From Candidatus Eisenbacteria bacterium (GTDB lineage: Bacteria; Eisenbacteria; RBG-16-71-46): a stretch of 35,813 nucleotides of DNA. The position numbers and the translations under genes are program-made. Below the pieces are notes generated by a model. It did not search any database and was not told where the DNA came from. It saw only the letters and a program-made list of their open reading frames with translations. The stretch is from positions 1 through 35,813 of the forward strand of contig JABFRW010000001.1 in NCBI GenBank assembly GCA_013140805.1, in the 5' to 3' direction. Shown here one piece after another: positions 25,709-34,495 of this stretch (position 1 is the first letter of the stretch; each line of letters begins with the position of its first letter).

Positions 25709-26367
25709 CAGAACTCCAATCGGCGGCGGCCCAGTGTGACCGGCGTCAGGGTGGGGTCCAGCTCCGGTTCGGGATCGACCCGATCACTCCAGCGCGTGAT
25801 CTTCCAGTCCGAGTTCGCGAGCTGAGTGATCGTCAGGTCGGCGAAGCCCTTGGCGACCAGATACGCGACATTTCCGGCCTGATCCACCGCGACGATTCGA
25901 TAGCGTTGATGGTACACGAAGAATCCGTTGCCCTCTTCGCGAGGGTTTCCGTCCTCGGGCGTCCAGGTCATCACGTAGTTCTCGGGCCGAAGGCTGATCA
26001 GCGAACGTGCTCCGTTCGCGAAGAAGTCACGTTCGTCCGAGGCCTGCCAGTCGCTCGGCACCGACCGCCCTTCCAGCACCCACTGGTTCGCATCGGTGAG
26101 CGAAAAGAACTGATGGAACTCGGGCGTGGTGGTGATGGTCGACTCCGCGAATGCGAGGGCGTAAGCGGTCGGCCCACCCCGCAGCGCCTTCGCCTCGACC
26201 GCCAGGCGCACGGTCTCGAGCGTCCGGTCGGGATCCGTGAAGTCGGGCACGATCGGAACGGCGCCGGAGGGCGGAAGCGGCGGTTCGTCGGGCTCGAAAA
26301 AGTCGCACCCTGTCGCGAGCGGCAGGGCGACCAGCAACGCGATCATCCAGCCGTGACGGCGCCTCAT
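25708..26367 (-). CDS. Unrecognised lipoprotein B
   Basis: 219 aa from ATG 26367, which overlaps the barrel gene's TGA (ATGA); a GTG nine bases earlier is in frame but lacks a ribosome site. The signal MRRRHGWMIALLVALPLATG-C21 is a clear lipobox, with Asp at +2. The rest resembles lipoprotein A in layout: an acidic/proline linker, a helical region (TLETVRLAVEAKALRGGPTAYALAFAES), TPEFHQFFSLTDANQW, and late strands (YRIVAVDQAGNVAYLVAKGFADLTI ... SDWKITRWSDRV). The ending W-x-I-x-R-W matches lipoprotein A (RWYINRWED), suggesting two paralogous NTF2-like lipoproteins. Function unknown; probably works with the barrel. Confidence 0.72.
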   Translation of the reverse strand: MRRRHGWMIALLVALPLATGCDFFEPDEPPLPPSGAVPIVPDFTDPDRTLETVRLAVEAKALRGGPTAYALAFAESTITTTPEFHQFFSLTDANQWVLEGRSVPSDWQASDERDFFANGARSLISLRPENYVMTWTPEDGNPREEGNGFFVYHQRYRIVAVDQAGNVAYLVAKGFADLTITQLANSDWKITRWSDRVDPEPELDPTLTPVTLGRRRLEF

Positions 26368-28514
26368 AGCTCCCACGTGAATTGGAAGTTTGCGTTCCAG
26401 CGATCGTCGCCCGATCGCACCGATTCGCCCGGCACTCCGGCCGTGAAGCCGATGTCGCGGTTCCCGCTGTATTGACGAACGATGCTACCCGTGAGGCGTC
26501 CGTGAGTTCCGACCGGCGTGTTGAGCACCAGGCTGCCCGAAAAGGTCAGATTCTCGTTACGCCTCTGCGGCACGACCACGCCATTGAGCGTGCCTTCGCG
26601 CGCCGTCCAGCCGTAGCGGGGCTCGACCGTGAAGGAGACTCGCGGGGTCGGGTTGTAGGAGCTCCGGATCAGGATCGCGTAGTTCTGCTGTTCGTCGGAG
26701 GGGCGGAAGTACGACAGCCCGTCGTCGGCATTGAACACGTAGCCGCCGCTCGGCTGGATGCGCGCGGTGTGGGTCAGGTCCATGGAGAAGCGCGGCGTGA
26801 GCGCGGCATTCAGGGTCGAGGTGTTGTTGTACTCGAGGACCAGGCGATTGCCGGCTTCGTTGAACGGATAGGAGGGATAGTTGGCTGACAGCACGTTGCT
26901 TTGAGTGGCGGTGAGGCCGGTGATCAGGCGATACGTCCAGTTCCAGCTGGCGCGGTAGGTACGCGTGAGCGAGTTCGACGACACCGAGGAGCTGGCCAGA
27001 TTGACGAGGCGGGAGCGTGAGACGTCGAGCCCGGTCGCGGTCGTGAAGTCGCGCGAGAAGGTGTAGGACGCATCGACGCGATACGACTGCGCCGCCTGGT
27101 CGCGCGGCACCGGCAGACTGGTGTAGCGCCCGAGGCTGTAGTAGCGCGAGCGGTCGAGGCTGATGCGGCCGGTGAGTTTCGTGTTGAGCCGTCCCCTCAG
27201 GAACGGTCGGCTCGCCGAGCCTTCGAGGCGTCGATTCTCGCGGTCCTCGCGATAGCCGCCCGAGTCGGTCACGGCGGGCTGATCGGTGAGGCCGGTTCCA
27301 TAGCTGAAGCGCATCTCGATGGCGCTCGACAGCAGTCGCGAACGCAGCTCGGCGTCGATGCTCTTTCCGCGCCCGATCGAGCGGGCGTCGGCAGTGCCGA
27401 GCGGAACGTCCGAGTGACTGAGTGCTCCCGAGACCGTGATCCCGTGGTCATCGGAGAGCTGCGCGCGCACCGCCGCGGTTAGATCCGCGTTCGAGTTGAC
27501 GCGCTCCCGCACCAGTCCGGTGTCGTTCGGTTCCTCGACCGCGAAGTTTCGCAGCGAGAGCGTGCTGGTGAAGTTCACCGGTGCATTCGAGAACAGCGCG
27601 ATCGTGCTGCGCAGGTCCTTGCTCAGATCGCGCGTCTGCTGGCGCACCAGGGTGCGCGCCGGGAGCAGGCGCGCGAACGTGCTCTTGATCTGCCCGCTCC
27701 ATTCGTTGAGCAACCAGTCCCCGCGCTCGATCGAGGCGGTGCCGTCGAGCTGGCCGTTGAATCCGCGCTTGATGAACTGTTGCCGATCCTCGCTGATGTA
27801 CCCCGCCGACAGATTGAGATCGCTGCGAATGCCCGGGCGCGGCGCGAGTCGCGTGCGCAGCGAACTCTGGAACTCGTTGGTCTCGTCGTTGATCGGCCGC
27901 ACCGCGGCCGGATCGTCGGTATCGAAACGCCCCAGCACGGCGCGGCCGCCGATCGAGGTGGTGGGAGAGAGCAGCCAGTCGAGCTGATTGGTGGCGCGAC
28001 GTTCCTGCCGAATGGTCGTGAACCTCCCGCTGGTGTAGCGGGTGAGGCCGACCGAGGTGTTCTGCGTGAAGAACAGCGAGTTGCGAGCGAAGCGCGTGTC
28101 GAGCAGGTTGGTCCAGCCGTTCTGGGAGCGGCCCAGCGTGTAGCCGGTGGTGTACTGCATCTCGGTGATTTGCTCGCCGGAGTTCGCGAGCGGGTTGTAG
28201 CGCTCGCGCTCGAGCACCGCCCCGACGCTGTCGACGCGCACGCGCATGCTGTCCGCCATCTCGACCAGCCGGTAGGGCGGGAACCCGAAGCGGATGCTCA
28301 GCGCTCGCAGCGTGTCGGGCAGCAGCTCGAGGCTGTCGGCGAACTCGAACAGGCGCTCGAATCGCAATCCCAGCGTGTCGCGCAGCAGCGTGGTATCGGC
28401 AAACGCAAAGCGCGCGTCGGCGGCTTGCTGAGCACGACCGGGCAACACGGCCGAAGCCAGACCGCAGACGACCAGAGGGAGAATCGGAAGCGCGAGGCGT
28501 CGAATGGCGCTCAT
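26364..28514 (-). CDS. Putative outer-membrane beta-barrel, family not recognised
   Basis: 716 aa from ATG 28514, where a signal peptide begins (MSAIRRLALPILPLVVCGLASAVLPGRAQQ); the frame runs 70 codons further upstream, but only through the promoter region. Residues ~35-105 are helical and acidic (LRFERLFEFADSLELLPDTLRALSIRFG). From ~115 on the protein is a long series of alternating strands of barrel type (LLDTRFARNSLFFTQNTSVGLTRY; ATNQLDWLLSPTTSIGGRAVLGRF; RYYSLGRYTSLPV), ending NANFQFTWEL. No plug, TonB box or enzymatic motif is seen. It is first of three overlapping genes with two lipoproteins, resembling outer-membrane complexes built of a barrel plus lipoproteins. Confidence 0.72.
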   Translation of the reverse strand: MSAIRRLALPILPLVVCGLASAVLPGRAQQAADARFAFADTTLLRDTLGLRFERLFEFADSLELLPDTLRALSIRFGFPPYRLVEMADSMRVRVDSVGAVLERERYNPLANSGEQITEMQYTTGYTLGRSQNGWTNLLDTRFARNSLFFTQNTSVGLTRYTSGRFTTIRQERRATNQLDWLLSPTTSIGGRAVLGRFDTDDPAAVRPINDETNEFQSSLRTRLAPRPGIRSDLNLSAGYISEDRQQFIKRGFNGQLDGTASIERGDWLLNEWSGQIKSTFARLLPARTLVRQQTRDLSKDLRSTIALFSNAPVNFTSTLSLRNFAVEEPNDTGLVRERVNSNADLTAAVRAQLSDDHGITVSGALSHSDVPLGTADARSIGRGKSIDAELRSRLLSSAIEMRFSYGTGLTDQPAVTDSGGYREDRENRRLEGSASRPFLRGRLNTKLTGRISLDRSRYYSLGRYTSLPVPRDQAAQSYRVDASYTFSRDFTTATGLDVSRSRLVNLASSSVSSNSLTRTYRASWNWTYRLITGLTATQSNVLSANYPSYPFNEAGNRLVLEYNNTSTLNAALTPRFSMDLTHTARIQPSGGYVFNADDGLSYFRPSDEQQNYAILIRSSYNPTPRVSFTVEPRYGWTAREGTLNGVVVPQRRNENLTFSGSLVLNTPVGTHGRLTGSIVRQYSGNRDIGFTAGVPGESVRSGDDRWNANFQFTWEL

Positions 28515-28549
28515 GCGTGGCGTCGAATACGGTGTCGCAAGGCGTGCGC

Positions 28550-28555
28550 AGTCTA
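28550..28555 (-). promoter_or_regulatory. -10 element of the barrel/lipoprotein operon
   Basis: TAGACT on the minus strand, 36 bases before the ATG at 28514. The -35 position (28578-28573, TGGCCG) is poor and overlaps a hairpin arm. The predicted start is about 28543, with a short leader that has no obvious ribosome site. Confidence 0.4.
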
Positions 28556-28571
28556 TCAGCCCGCTCGACCC

Positions 28572-28858
28572 GCGGCCACCCGAGTGGCCGCCTTGCGCCG
28601 CAAATGCCAACGGCACCCCGAGAACGGGGTGCCGAGGCTGCGTGCCTGGAGAGCCCTGGAGGCACACGCGACGCGTCGTCCGAGCACGGACTCGGGGCGA
28701 CGGATGCACCCGATGAACCCGCAAGGAGCGGTCCAGTCGGGCGCCGATTCATGACGCGCTTCCCAAGCGCCGTCACGCCAACGCGCTACGTCGCGACGTC
28801 GACGCCACTGCCGGCGCGGTGCGGCGAGACGTCGCGTGGAACTGTCGGAACCTCCGAC
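28572..28858. other. Noncoding hairpin cluster between divergent promoters
   Basis: No gene is supported here. At least seven hairpins follow one another: GCGGCCAC-CCGA-GTGGCCGC (28572-28591), CGGCACCCCG-AGAA-CGGGGTGCCG (28611-28634), GTGCCT...AGGCAC (28642-28665), a two-part stem CGTCG/CGACG plus CCGAG/CTCGG (28674-28702), CCCGA...TCGGG (28709-28741), a 10-bp stem with loop CCC and one bulge (28752-28775), and GTCGGA-ACC-TCCGAC (28844-28858); the palindrome ACGTCGCGACGT lies at 28788-28799. The cluster lies outside both predicted leaders. It could be an unannotated structured RNA on either strand, or a protein-binding/nucleoid region. Conserved motifs of RNase P RNA, tmRNA and SRP RNA were not found. 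Confidence 0.45.
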
Positions 28859-28894
28859 GCCGCGGTGTCCAGGCCCGCCTCATGTCCCGGTTTC

Positions 28895-28923
28895 TTGCGG
28901 CATGCGCGGCATGGTGTTAGCGT
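28895..28923 (+). promoter_or_regulatory. mreB operon promoter
   Basis: TTGCGG (28895-28900), a 17-base spacer and TAGCGT (28918-28923). Transcription would start near 28930, leaving a ~100-base leader that ends in the CCGGAGAGGCAGGG region before the mreB ATG at 29031. Confidence 0.55.
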
Positions 28924-29030
28924 GGCCGGCCGATGCGAGGGAATGGACGCCCTTCGCGCTTCGACCTCCTCGACTCGACTCCCCATCGTCCTGACCACGC
29001 CCTAACGCGCAACGGACCGGAGAGGCAGGG

Positions 29031-30071
<1,041 letters not shown>

Positions 30072-30075
30072 TCGA

Positions 30076-30942
30076 ATGGCGGGCATCCTGCCCCCGACCG
30101 AGCGACGCACCCAGTGGTTGCTCGCGACCTACGTGCTCGTCTCGTTGCTGCTCCTGCTGGTCGGTGAGCGGCTGCCCCTCTCGGGTCTGCGGGGCGTCGG
30201 CGCGTGGCTGTTCTCGCCGCTCGATCGCGTGGTGCTGCTCGGAGATCGCGTCGCTTCGTCGTGGCGCGAGAACGAGGCGCTGCACATGCGGCTCACCCAG
30301 CTCGAGCTGGAGAACGCGCGCCTCAAGGACGCCGGGATCGAGAACCGCGAACTGCGCGAGGCGCTTCGCCTTCCCGTATCGGGCACGCCGACGCTGCGTC
30401 CCACCGAGTTGATCGCGCTGTCGGGCGAAGCGGTTCCGGCCAGTGCGACGCTCGCGGCCGGCGCTCGTCAGGGCGTTCACGTCGGCGACGTGGTGGTGAC
30501 CCATGAGGGACTGGTGGGTCGTGTGATCGAATCGTGGAGCAACCTCTCGCGTGCCGCACTGCTGACCGATCCAAACGCGCCGGTCGCGGCCGAGGTCGAG
30601 AGCACCGGCGTGCTGGGAATCGTTCACTTCACCGGCGCGCCGGCGCCGCGCCTGCTGTTCACCGGCGTGCCGTTCACCGACACGGTGCGGATCGGACAGC
30701 GCGTGGTGACCTCTCAGTTGTCGAGACGCTTCCCGCGCGGCATTCGCGTCGGCGTGATCCGCCGCATCGGCATCGACCCGAGTGGGTTGATGCAGGAGAT
30801 CGAGCTCACCCCGGCCGCGCGCATGACGCGCCTGCGTCACGTCTTCGTGACCGCGGCGCCGCCGGCGCTCGTGGCCGACGGCCCTCCTGTCTCGCCACCG
30901 GTCGCCCGACCGCGCCGCACCGCCGGGGAGACGGCTCGATGA
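30076..30942 (+). CDS. mreC: Rod shape-determining protein MreC
   Basis: 288 aa bitopic protein linking MreB to the periplasmic synthases. One membrane segment lies near residues 14-30 (WLLATYVLVSLLLLLVGE), followed by a coiled coil (WRENEALHMRLTQLELENARLKDAG ... ENRELREAL, ~60-100). The two-barrel beta domain comes next: ASATLAAGARQGVHVGDVVV, GLVGRVIESWSNLSRAALLTD, VESTGVLGIVHFTG, VGVIRRIGIDPSGLMQEIELTPAA. The C-terminus is a Pro/Arg-rich tail after ~270. Its stop overlaps the mreD start (ATGA). Confidence 0.93.
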   Translation: MAGILPPTERRTQWLLATYVLVSLLLLLVGERLPLSGLRGVGAWLFSPLDRVVLLGDRVASSWRENEALHMRLTQLELENARLKDAGIENRELREALRLPVSGTPTLRPTELIALSGEAVPASATLAAGARQGVHVGDVVVTHEGLVGRVIESWSNLSRAALLTDPNAPVAAEVESTGVLGIVHFTGAPAPRLLFTGVPFTDTVRIGQRVVTSQLSRRFPRGIRVGVIRRIGIDPSGLMQEIELTPAARMTRLRHVFVTAAPPALVADGPPVSPPVARPRRTAGETAR

Positions 30943-31451
30943 GGGGGCTCGGGGGACTGCTGCTCGGGCTCGTCGTGGTGCTGTTGTTGCGCTCGACCGC
31001 GTTGTCGGCATTCGCCGCGCGCGGACTCGTGATCGACGTGCTGGTGTTCGCGGTGGTGGTCGATGCATTGCGCAATGGTCCGGCCCGCGGCTCGACGTTC
31101 GGCTTCCTGCTCGGCATCGCTGCAGATCTCGACGCCGCGCACTGGCTGGGCCGGCATGCGCTGGCCTTGACCTTGATCGGATACGTGGTGGGTCGCCTGT
31201 CGAGTACGCTGGTTCGCGACAGTCCGCGAACCCAGATGGTCCTGCTGCTGGTCGCGACCGGAGTGCATCAGTTCTGGAGCGCCGCTTTCGAGCTGTCGGA
31301 TCGCGCCGCCTGGCCGTACGTGCTGTTCCGCACGCTGATCGGAACCGCGGTCACTGCCGTCCTCGGCACGCTGCTGCTGGGGATCGGGCGCAGACTTCTC
31401 GGAGGTTGGCTCTTCCATCATGCCCCGACCGCTGGCGACACGCTTCGATAG
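30939..31451 (+). CDS. mreD: Rod shape-determining protein MreD
   Basis: 170 aa from ATG 30939, which overlaps the mreC stop by four bases; the frame is open for 135 codons upstream, but only as an alternate frame inside mreC. It has about five hydrophobic segments (GGLLLGLVVVLLLRSTALSAF, LVIDVLVFAVVVDAL, STFGFLLGIAADL, ALALTLIGYVVGRLS, PYVLFRTLIGTAVTAVLGTLLLG), typical of the poorly conserved MreD inner-membrane partner of MreC. The assignment rests mainly on topology and position between mreC and mrdA. Its 3' end overlaps mrdA by 32 bases. Confidence 0.85.
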   Translation: MRGLGGLLLGLVVVLLLRSTALSAFAARGLVIDVLVFAVVVDALRNGPARGSTFGFLLGIAADLDAAHWLGRHALALTLIGYVVGRLSSTLVRDSPRTQMVLLLVATGVHQFWSAAFELSDRAAWPYVLFRTLIGTAVTAVLGTLLLGIGRRLLGGWLFHHAPTAGDTLR

Positions 31452-33282
31452 GGACGGCCGCCTCGGGGTGGTGGCCGCGATCGGATTCGCGGGCTTCACC
31501 GCGCTGACGATCGCGCTGCTGCGCCTTCAGGTGGTGGAGCACGACGAGTACCGGCGGCTCGCGCAGGAGAATCGCGTACGCCTCGAGGTGCTGCGCGCTC
31601 CGCGCGGCGCGATCTTCGATCGCAACGGCCTGCTGCTCGCCGACAATCGACCCAGCTTCAACATCGTGTTCAAGCCGTTCCCGGCCGAGAGCGTCGAGCG
31701 CGTCCGCACGGTGGTCGGCGGCGACTGGCTGGAGCGCGTGAGCGAGGCGGCCGGCGTCGACACCGGTCGGGTGCGTGCGCTGGTCCGGTTCGCGAACCGC
31801 AGCGGCCAGAGCGCGCTGATTCGTCGCGCAGCGCCGTTCCACGTGGTGGCGGCGGTCGAGGAGGGACGCGCCGACCTGCCGGGGCTCGAGGTGGTGATCG
31901 AACCCGCGCGCCACTATCCGAACGGCACGCTTGCCGCGCACCTGCTCGGATACGCCGGCCAGATCGGCGAGACCGAACTCGACTCGCTGTCGGATCAGGG
32001 CTACCGCAGCGGCGATCTGATCGGGCGCTCGGGCGTCGAGCGCAGCTTCGAGTCCTCGCTGCGCGGCCGCGACGGCGCCGAGTACGTGATCGTGAACGCG
32101 ATGGGCAAGCGGGTCTCGACGCTCTCCGAAGGACCGCCGCAACCGCCCGAGCGTGGCCGCGACCTTCAGCTGACGCTCGACCTGAAGGTGCAGCGCGCGA
32201 TGGAGGACGCGATGGCGAACGTCGAGCGCGGCGCGGCGGTGGCGCTCGATCCGCGCGACGGCAGCGTGCTCGCGATGGTGAGCCGGCCGACTTTCGATCC
32301 GAACGAATTCGCGAGCGGCATTTCGTTCGCGCGCTGGCGCGAGATGTCGGCCGGTGGGGCCTTCCCGCTGCTCAATCGCGCGATTCAGGGCGCCTATCCA
32401 CCCGGCTCGACGTTCAAGATCGTCACCATGCTGGCGGCGCTCGAAGCCGGTGTTGCCGAACCCGGAACGCACTTCGCGCCGTGTCACGGAGGCATCGAGT
32501 TCGGCGGGCGCTGGTTCGGATGCTGGAACAAGCGCGGCCACGGCTCGCTCGATTTCGTCGGCGCGCTGCAGCACTCGTGCGATGTCTACTACTACCAGGT
32601 CGGACCCTCGCTGGGCCTCGAGCGCCTCGGCGCGATGGCGCGCGCGTTCGGGCTCGGCGATCGCACCGGCATCGACCTGCCGCAGGAGCGGCGCGGGCTG
32701 GTGCCGAATTCCGCGTGGTACGTGCGGCGGCTGGGCAAGGGCGGCGAGTCGAAGGGTGTGATGCTGAACCTCGCGATCGGGCAGGGCGAACTGCTGGTCT
32801 CGCCGCTGCAACTCGCGCTCATGGCGGCGCTCACTTCGACGCGCGGCCGCGCGGTTCGCCCCCACGTCGTCCGCCAGGTGGTGGGAGAGCCGGCGCTCAG
32901 CATCGCGAAACCGGTCGGCAGTGGCCCGGTGGGATCGGTGACTCACTGGGACGCGGTCCAACGCGGCCTCGAGCTGGTCGTCTCCTCCGGCACCGGCACC
33001 GCCGCACGCGTGACCGGGATCACGGTCGCCGGCAAGACCGGTACGGCGCAGAATCCGCACGGCGAGGACCACGCGCTGTTCGTGTGCTACGCACCGGCCG
33101 ACCATCCCGAGATCGCGATGGCGTTCGTGATCGAGAACAGCGGACACGGCGGGAGTGTCGCGGCCCCGCTGGCGGGCTCGATCCTGCGGATGCTCTATGC
33201 ACCCGACAGCGTGCGCGTCGGACCGCCGGCTCGCCCGTTGATCGTGGTGCCGGACTCGCTGCGGGGACTCGATGGCGACTAG
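31420..33282 (+). CDS. mrdA: Penicillin-binding protein 2 (elongasome transpeptidase)
   Basis: 620 aa class B PBP, D,D-transpeptidase partner of RodA. An N-terminal anchor lies at ~15-37. The pedestal domain has RAPRGAIFDRNG and LLADNRPSFNI, the GYAGQI and GRSGVERSFE linker motifs, then the transpeptidase: S330-T-F-K333 (AYPPGSTFKIV), S386-C-D388 and K539-T-G541 (VAGKTGTAQN). Cysteines C355 and C368 with H374 and C387 surround the active site at spacings like the zinc site reported for Acinetobacter PBP2. The start ATG 31420 lies inside mreD; GGAGG is present but ~15 bases away, so translation is probably coupled. The 3' end overlaps rodA by 11 bases. Confidence 0.95.
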   Translation: MPRPLATRFDRDGRLGVVAAIGFAGFTALTIALLRLQVVEHDEYRRLAQENRVRLEVLRAPRGAIFDRNGLLLADNRPSFNIVFKPFPAESVERVRTVVGGDWLERVSEAAGVDTGRVRALVRFANRSGQSALIRRAAPFHVVAAVEEGRADLPGLEVVIEPARHYPNGTLAAHLLGYAGQIGETELDSLSDQGYRSGDLIGRSGVERSFESSLRGRDGAEYVIVNAMGKRVSTLSEGPPQPPERGRDLQLTLDLKVQRAMEDAMANVERGAAVALDPRDGSVLAMVSRPTFDPNEFASGISFARWREMSAGGAFPLLNRAIQGAYPPGSTFKIVTMLAALEAGVAEPGTHFAPCHGGIEFGGRWFGCWNKRGHGSLDFVGALQHSCDVYYYQVGPSLGLERLGAMARAFGLGDRTGIDLPQERRGLVPNSAWYVRRLGKGGESKGVMLNLAIGQGELLVSPLQLALMAALTSTRGRAVRPHVVRQVVGEPALSIAKPVGSGPVGSVTHWDAVQRGLELVVSSGTGTAARVTGITVAGKTGTAQNPHGEDHALFVCYAPADHPEIAMAFVIENSGHGGSVAAPLAGSILRMLYAPDSVRVGPPARPLIVVPDSLRGLDGD

Positions 33283-34495
33283 TCGCTTCCGGCTGCCGCC
33301 GCTCGACATGCCGTTGCTGATCGCCGCACTCGGACTGCTCGCGATCGGAATCGCCACGGTCTACAGCGCCACGACCGTCCCCGGCATGCACGAAGGGCTG
33401 TGGACTCGCCAGCTGGTATGGCTCGCGGTCGCGTTGGTGGCGGCATGGCTCGCGGCCTCGGTGCACTATCGCGTCTACGATTCGCTCGCGTACCCGCTCT
33501 ATGCGGTCGCGATCCTGATGCTGATCGCGGTCATGTTCGTCGGTACCAGCGCGATGGGTGCGAAGCGTTGGATCGAACTCGGGCCGATGCGCTTCCAGCC
33601 GTCGGAGATCGCCAAGATCGCGACCGCGTTCGTGCTGGCGCGCCGTTTCGACGACGCGCGCGTCGACCTGCGAAAGATCAAGCACTGGTTACCGCCGCTG
33701 CTCATCACCCTGATTCCATTCCTGCTCGTCGCCGAGGAGCCCGACCTCGGCACCTCGCTGGCGTTTCCGGTGATGCTGATCTTCACCTACTACTGGGCAG
33801 GCATGCCGGTCGGCAATCTGCTGCTCGGACTGTCGCCGGTGATGAACGTGGCGTTGTTCTTCCTGACCGGTTCGCTGTGGTGGTTCGCCGGGCTCTTCAC
33901 CGGCCTGCTCGCGATCTTCCGTCCGCGACTCACCACGCTGGTGGTGCTGCTGCTCCTCAACGGGGCGGTGGCGATCACGGTGCCCCGCATGTGGGACAAG
34001 CTCCACGACTACCAGAAACGGCGCATCGAGACGTTTCTCAATCCCGGCAACGATCCGTACGGCGCGGGCTATCAGATCATTCAGTCCCGCATCGCGATCG
34101 GCTCGGGTGGCGCGATCGGCAAGGGCTACCTGCGCGGCACCCAGAAGGGTCTCGCGTTCCTGCCCATGCGACATACCGACTTCATCTTCTCGGTGGTCGG
34201 GGAGGAGTTCGGCCTGCTGGGCGCTTTGACGGTGGTGATACTGTACGCCGTCGTGATTCTGCGGGGGTTCTGGATCGCTCACGCTGCGCGCAACACCTTC
34301 GCGAGCATGATGGCGATCGGCATGACCGCCGCGTTGTTCTACCACGTCATGGTGAACCTGCTCATGACCGTGGGCTGGGCGCCGGTGACGGGGCTGCCGT
34401 TGCCGCTGCTGTCGTACGGCGGCACGGCGCTGATCGTGAACTGCGTCCAGCTCGGCCTGCTGCAAAACGTCGCGCTGCGGCGCCAGGAGTACTGA
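33272..34495 (+). CDS. rodA: RodA, SEDS peptidoglycan glycosyltransferase
   Basis: 407 aa with about ten membrane segments. It polymerises lipid II together with PBP2. SEDS signatures: the early GIATVYSAT segment, MGAKRWIELGPMRFQPSEIAK, EEPDLGTSL, the loop YQKRRIETFLNPGNDPYGAGYQIIQS, GSGGAIGKGYLRGTQK, LPMRHTDFIFSVVGEEFGLLG and the final LPLPLLSYGGTALI. It is slightly longer than many RodA proteins; the extra length is in the middle loops around 180-230. The start ATG 33272 overlaps mrdA by 11 bases, and its stop overlaps the lgt start (TGATG). Confidence 0.96.
   Translation: MATSRFRLPPLDMPLLIAALGLLAIGIATVYSATTVPGMHEGLWTRQLVWLAVALVAAWLAASVHYRVYDSLAYPLYAVAILMLIAVMFVGTSAMGAKRWIELGPMRFQPSEIAKIATAFVLARRFDDARVDLRKIKHWLPPLLITLIPFLLVAEEPDLGTSLAFPVMLIFTYYWAGMPVGNLLLGLSPVMNVALFFLTGSLWWFAGLFTGLLAIFRPRLTTLVVLLLLNGAVAITVPRMWDKLHDYQKRRIETFLNPGNDPYGAGYQIIQSRIAIGSGGAIGKGYLRGTQKGLAFLPMRHTDFIFSVVGEEFGLLGALTVVILYAVVILRGFWIAHAARNTFASMMAIGMTAALFYHVMVNLLMTVGWAPVTGLPLPLLSYGGTALIVNCVQLGLLQNVALRRQEY

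Noticed and set aside
28572-28858. Known housekeeping RNA (RNase P RNA, tmRNA, SRP RNA) in the hairpin cluster
   Set aside because: The conserved cores I looked for (GAGGAAAGUCC, the terminal T-arm/CCA, GGAAGCAG-type SRP loop) are absent on both strands.
28517-29005. 162-codon plus-strand frame before mreB
   Set aside because: Runs through the hairpin cluster and the mreB promoter, is Ser/Arg/Ala-rich without domain, and lacks a ribosome site.
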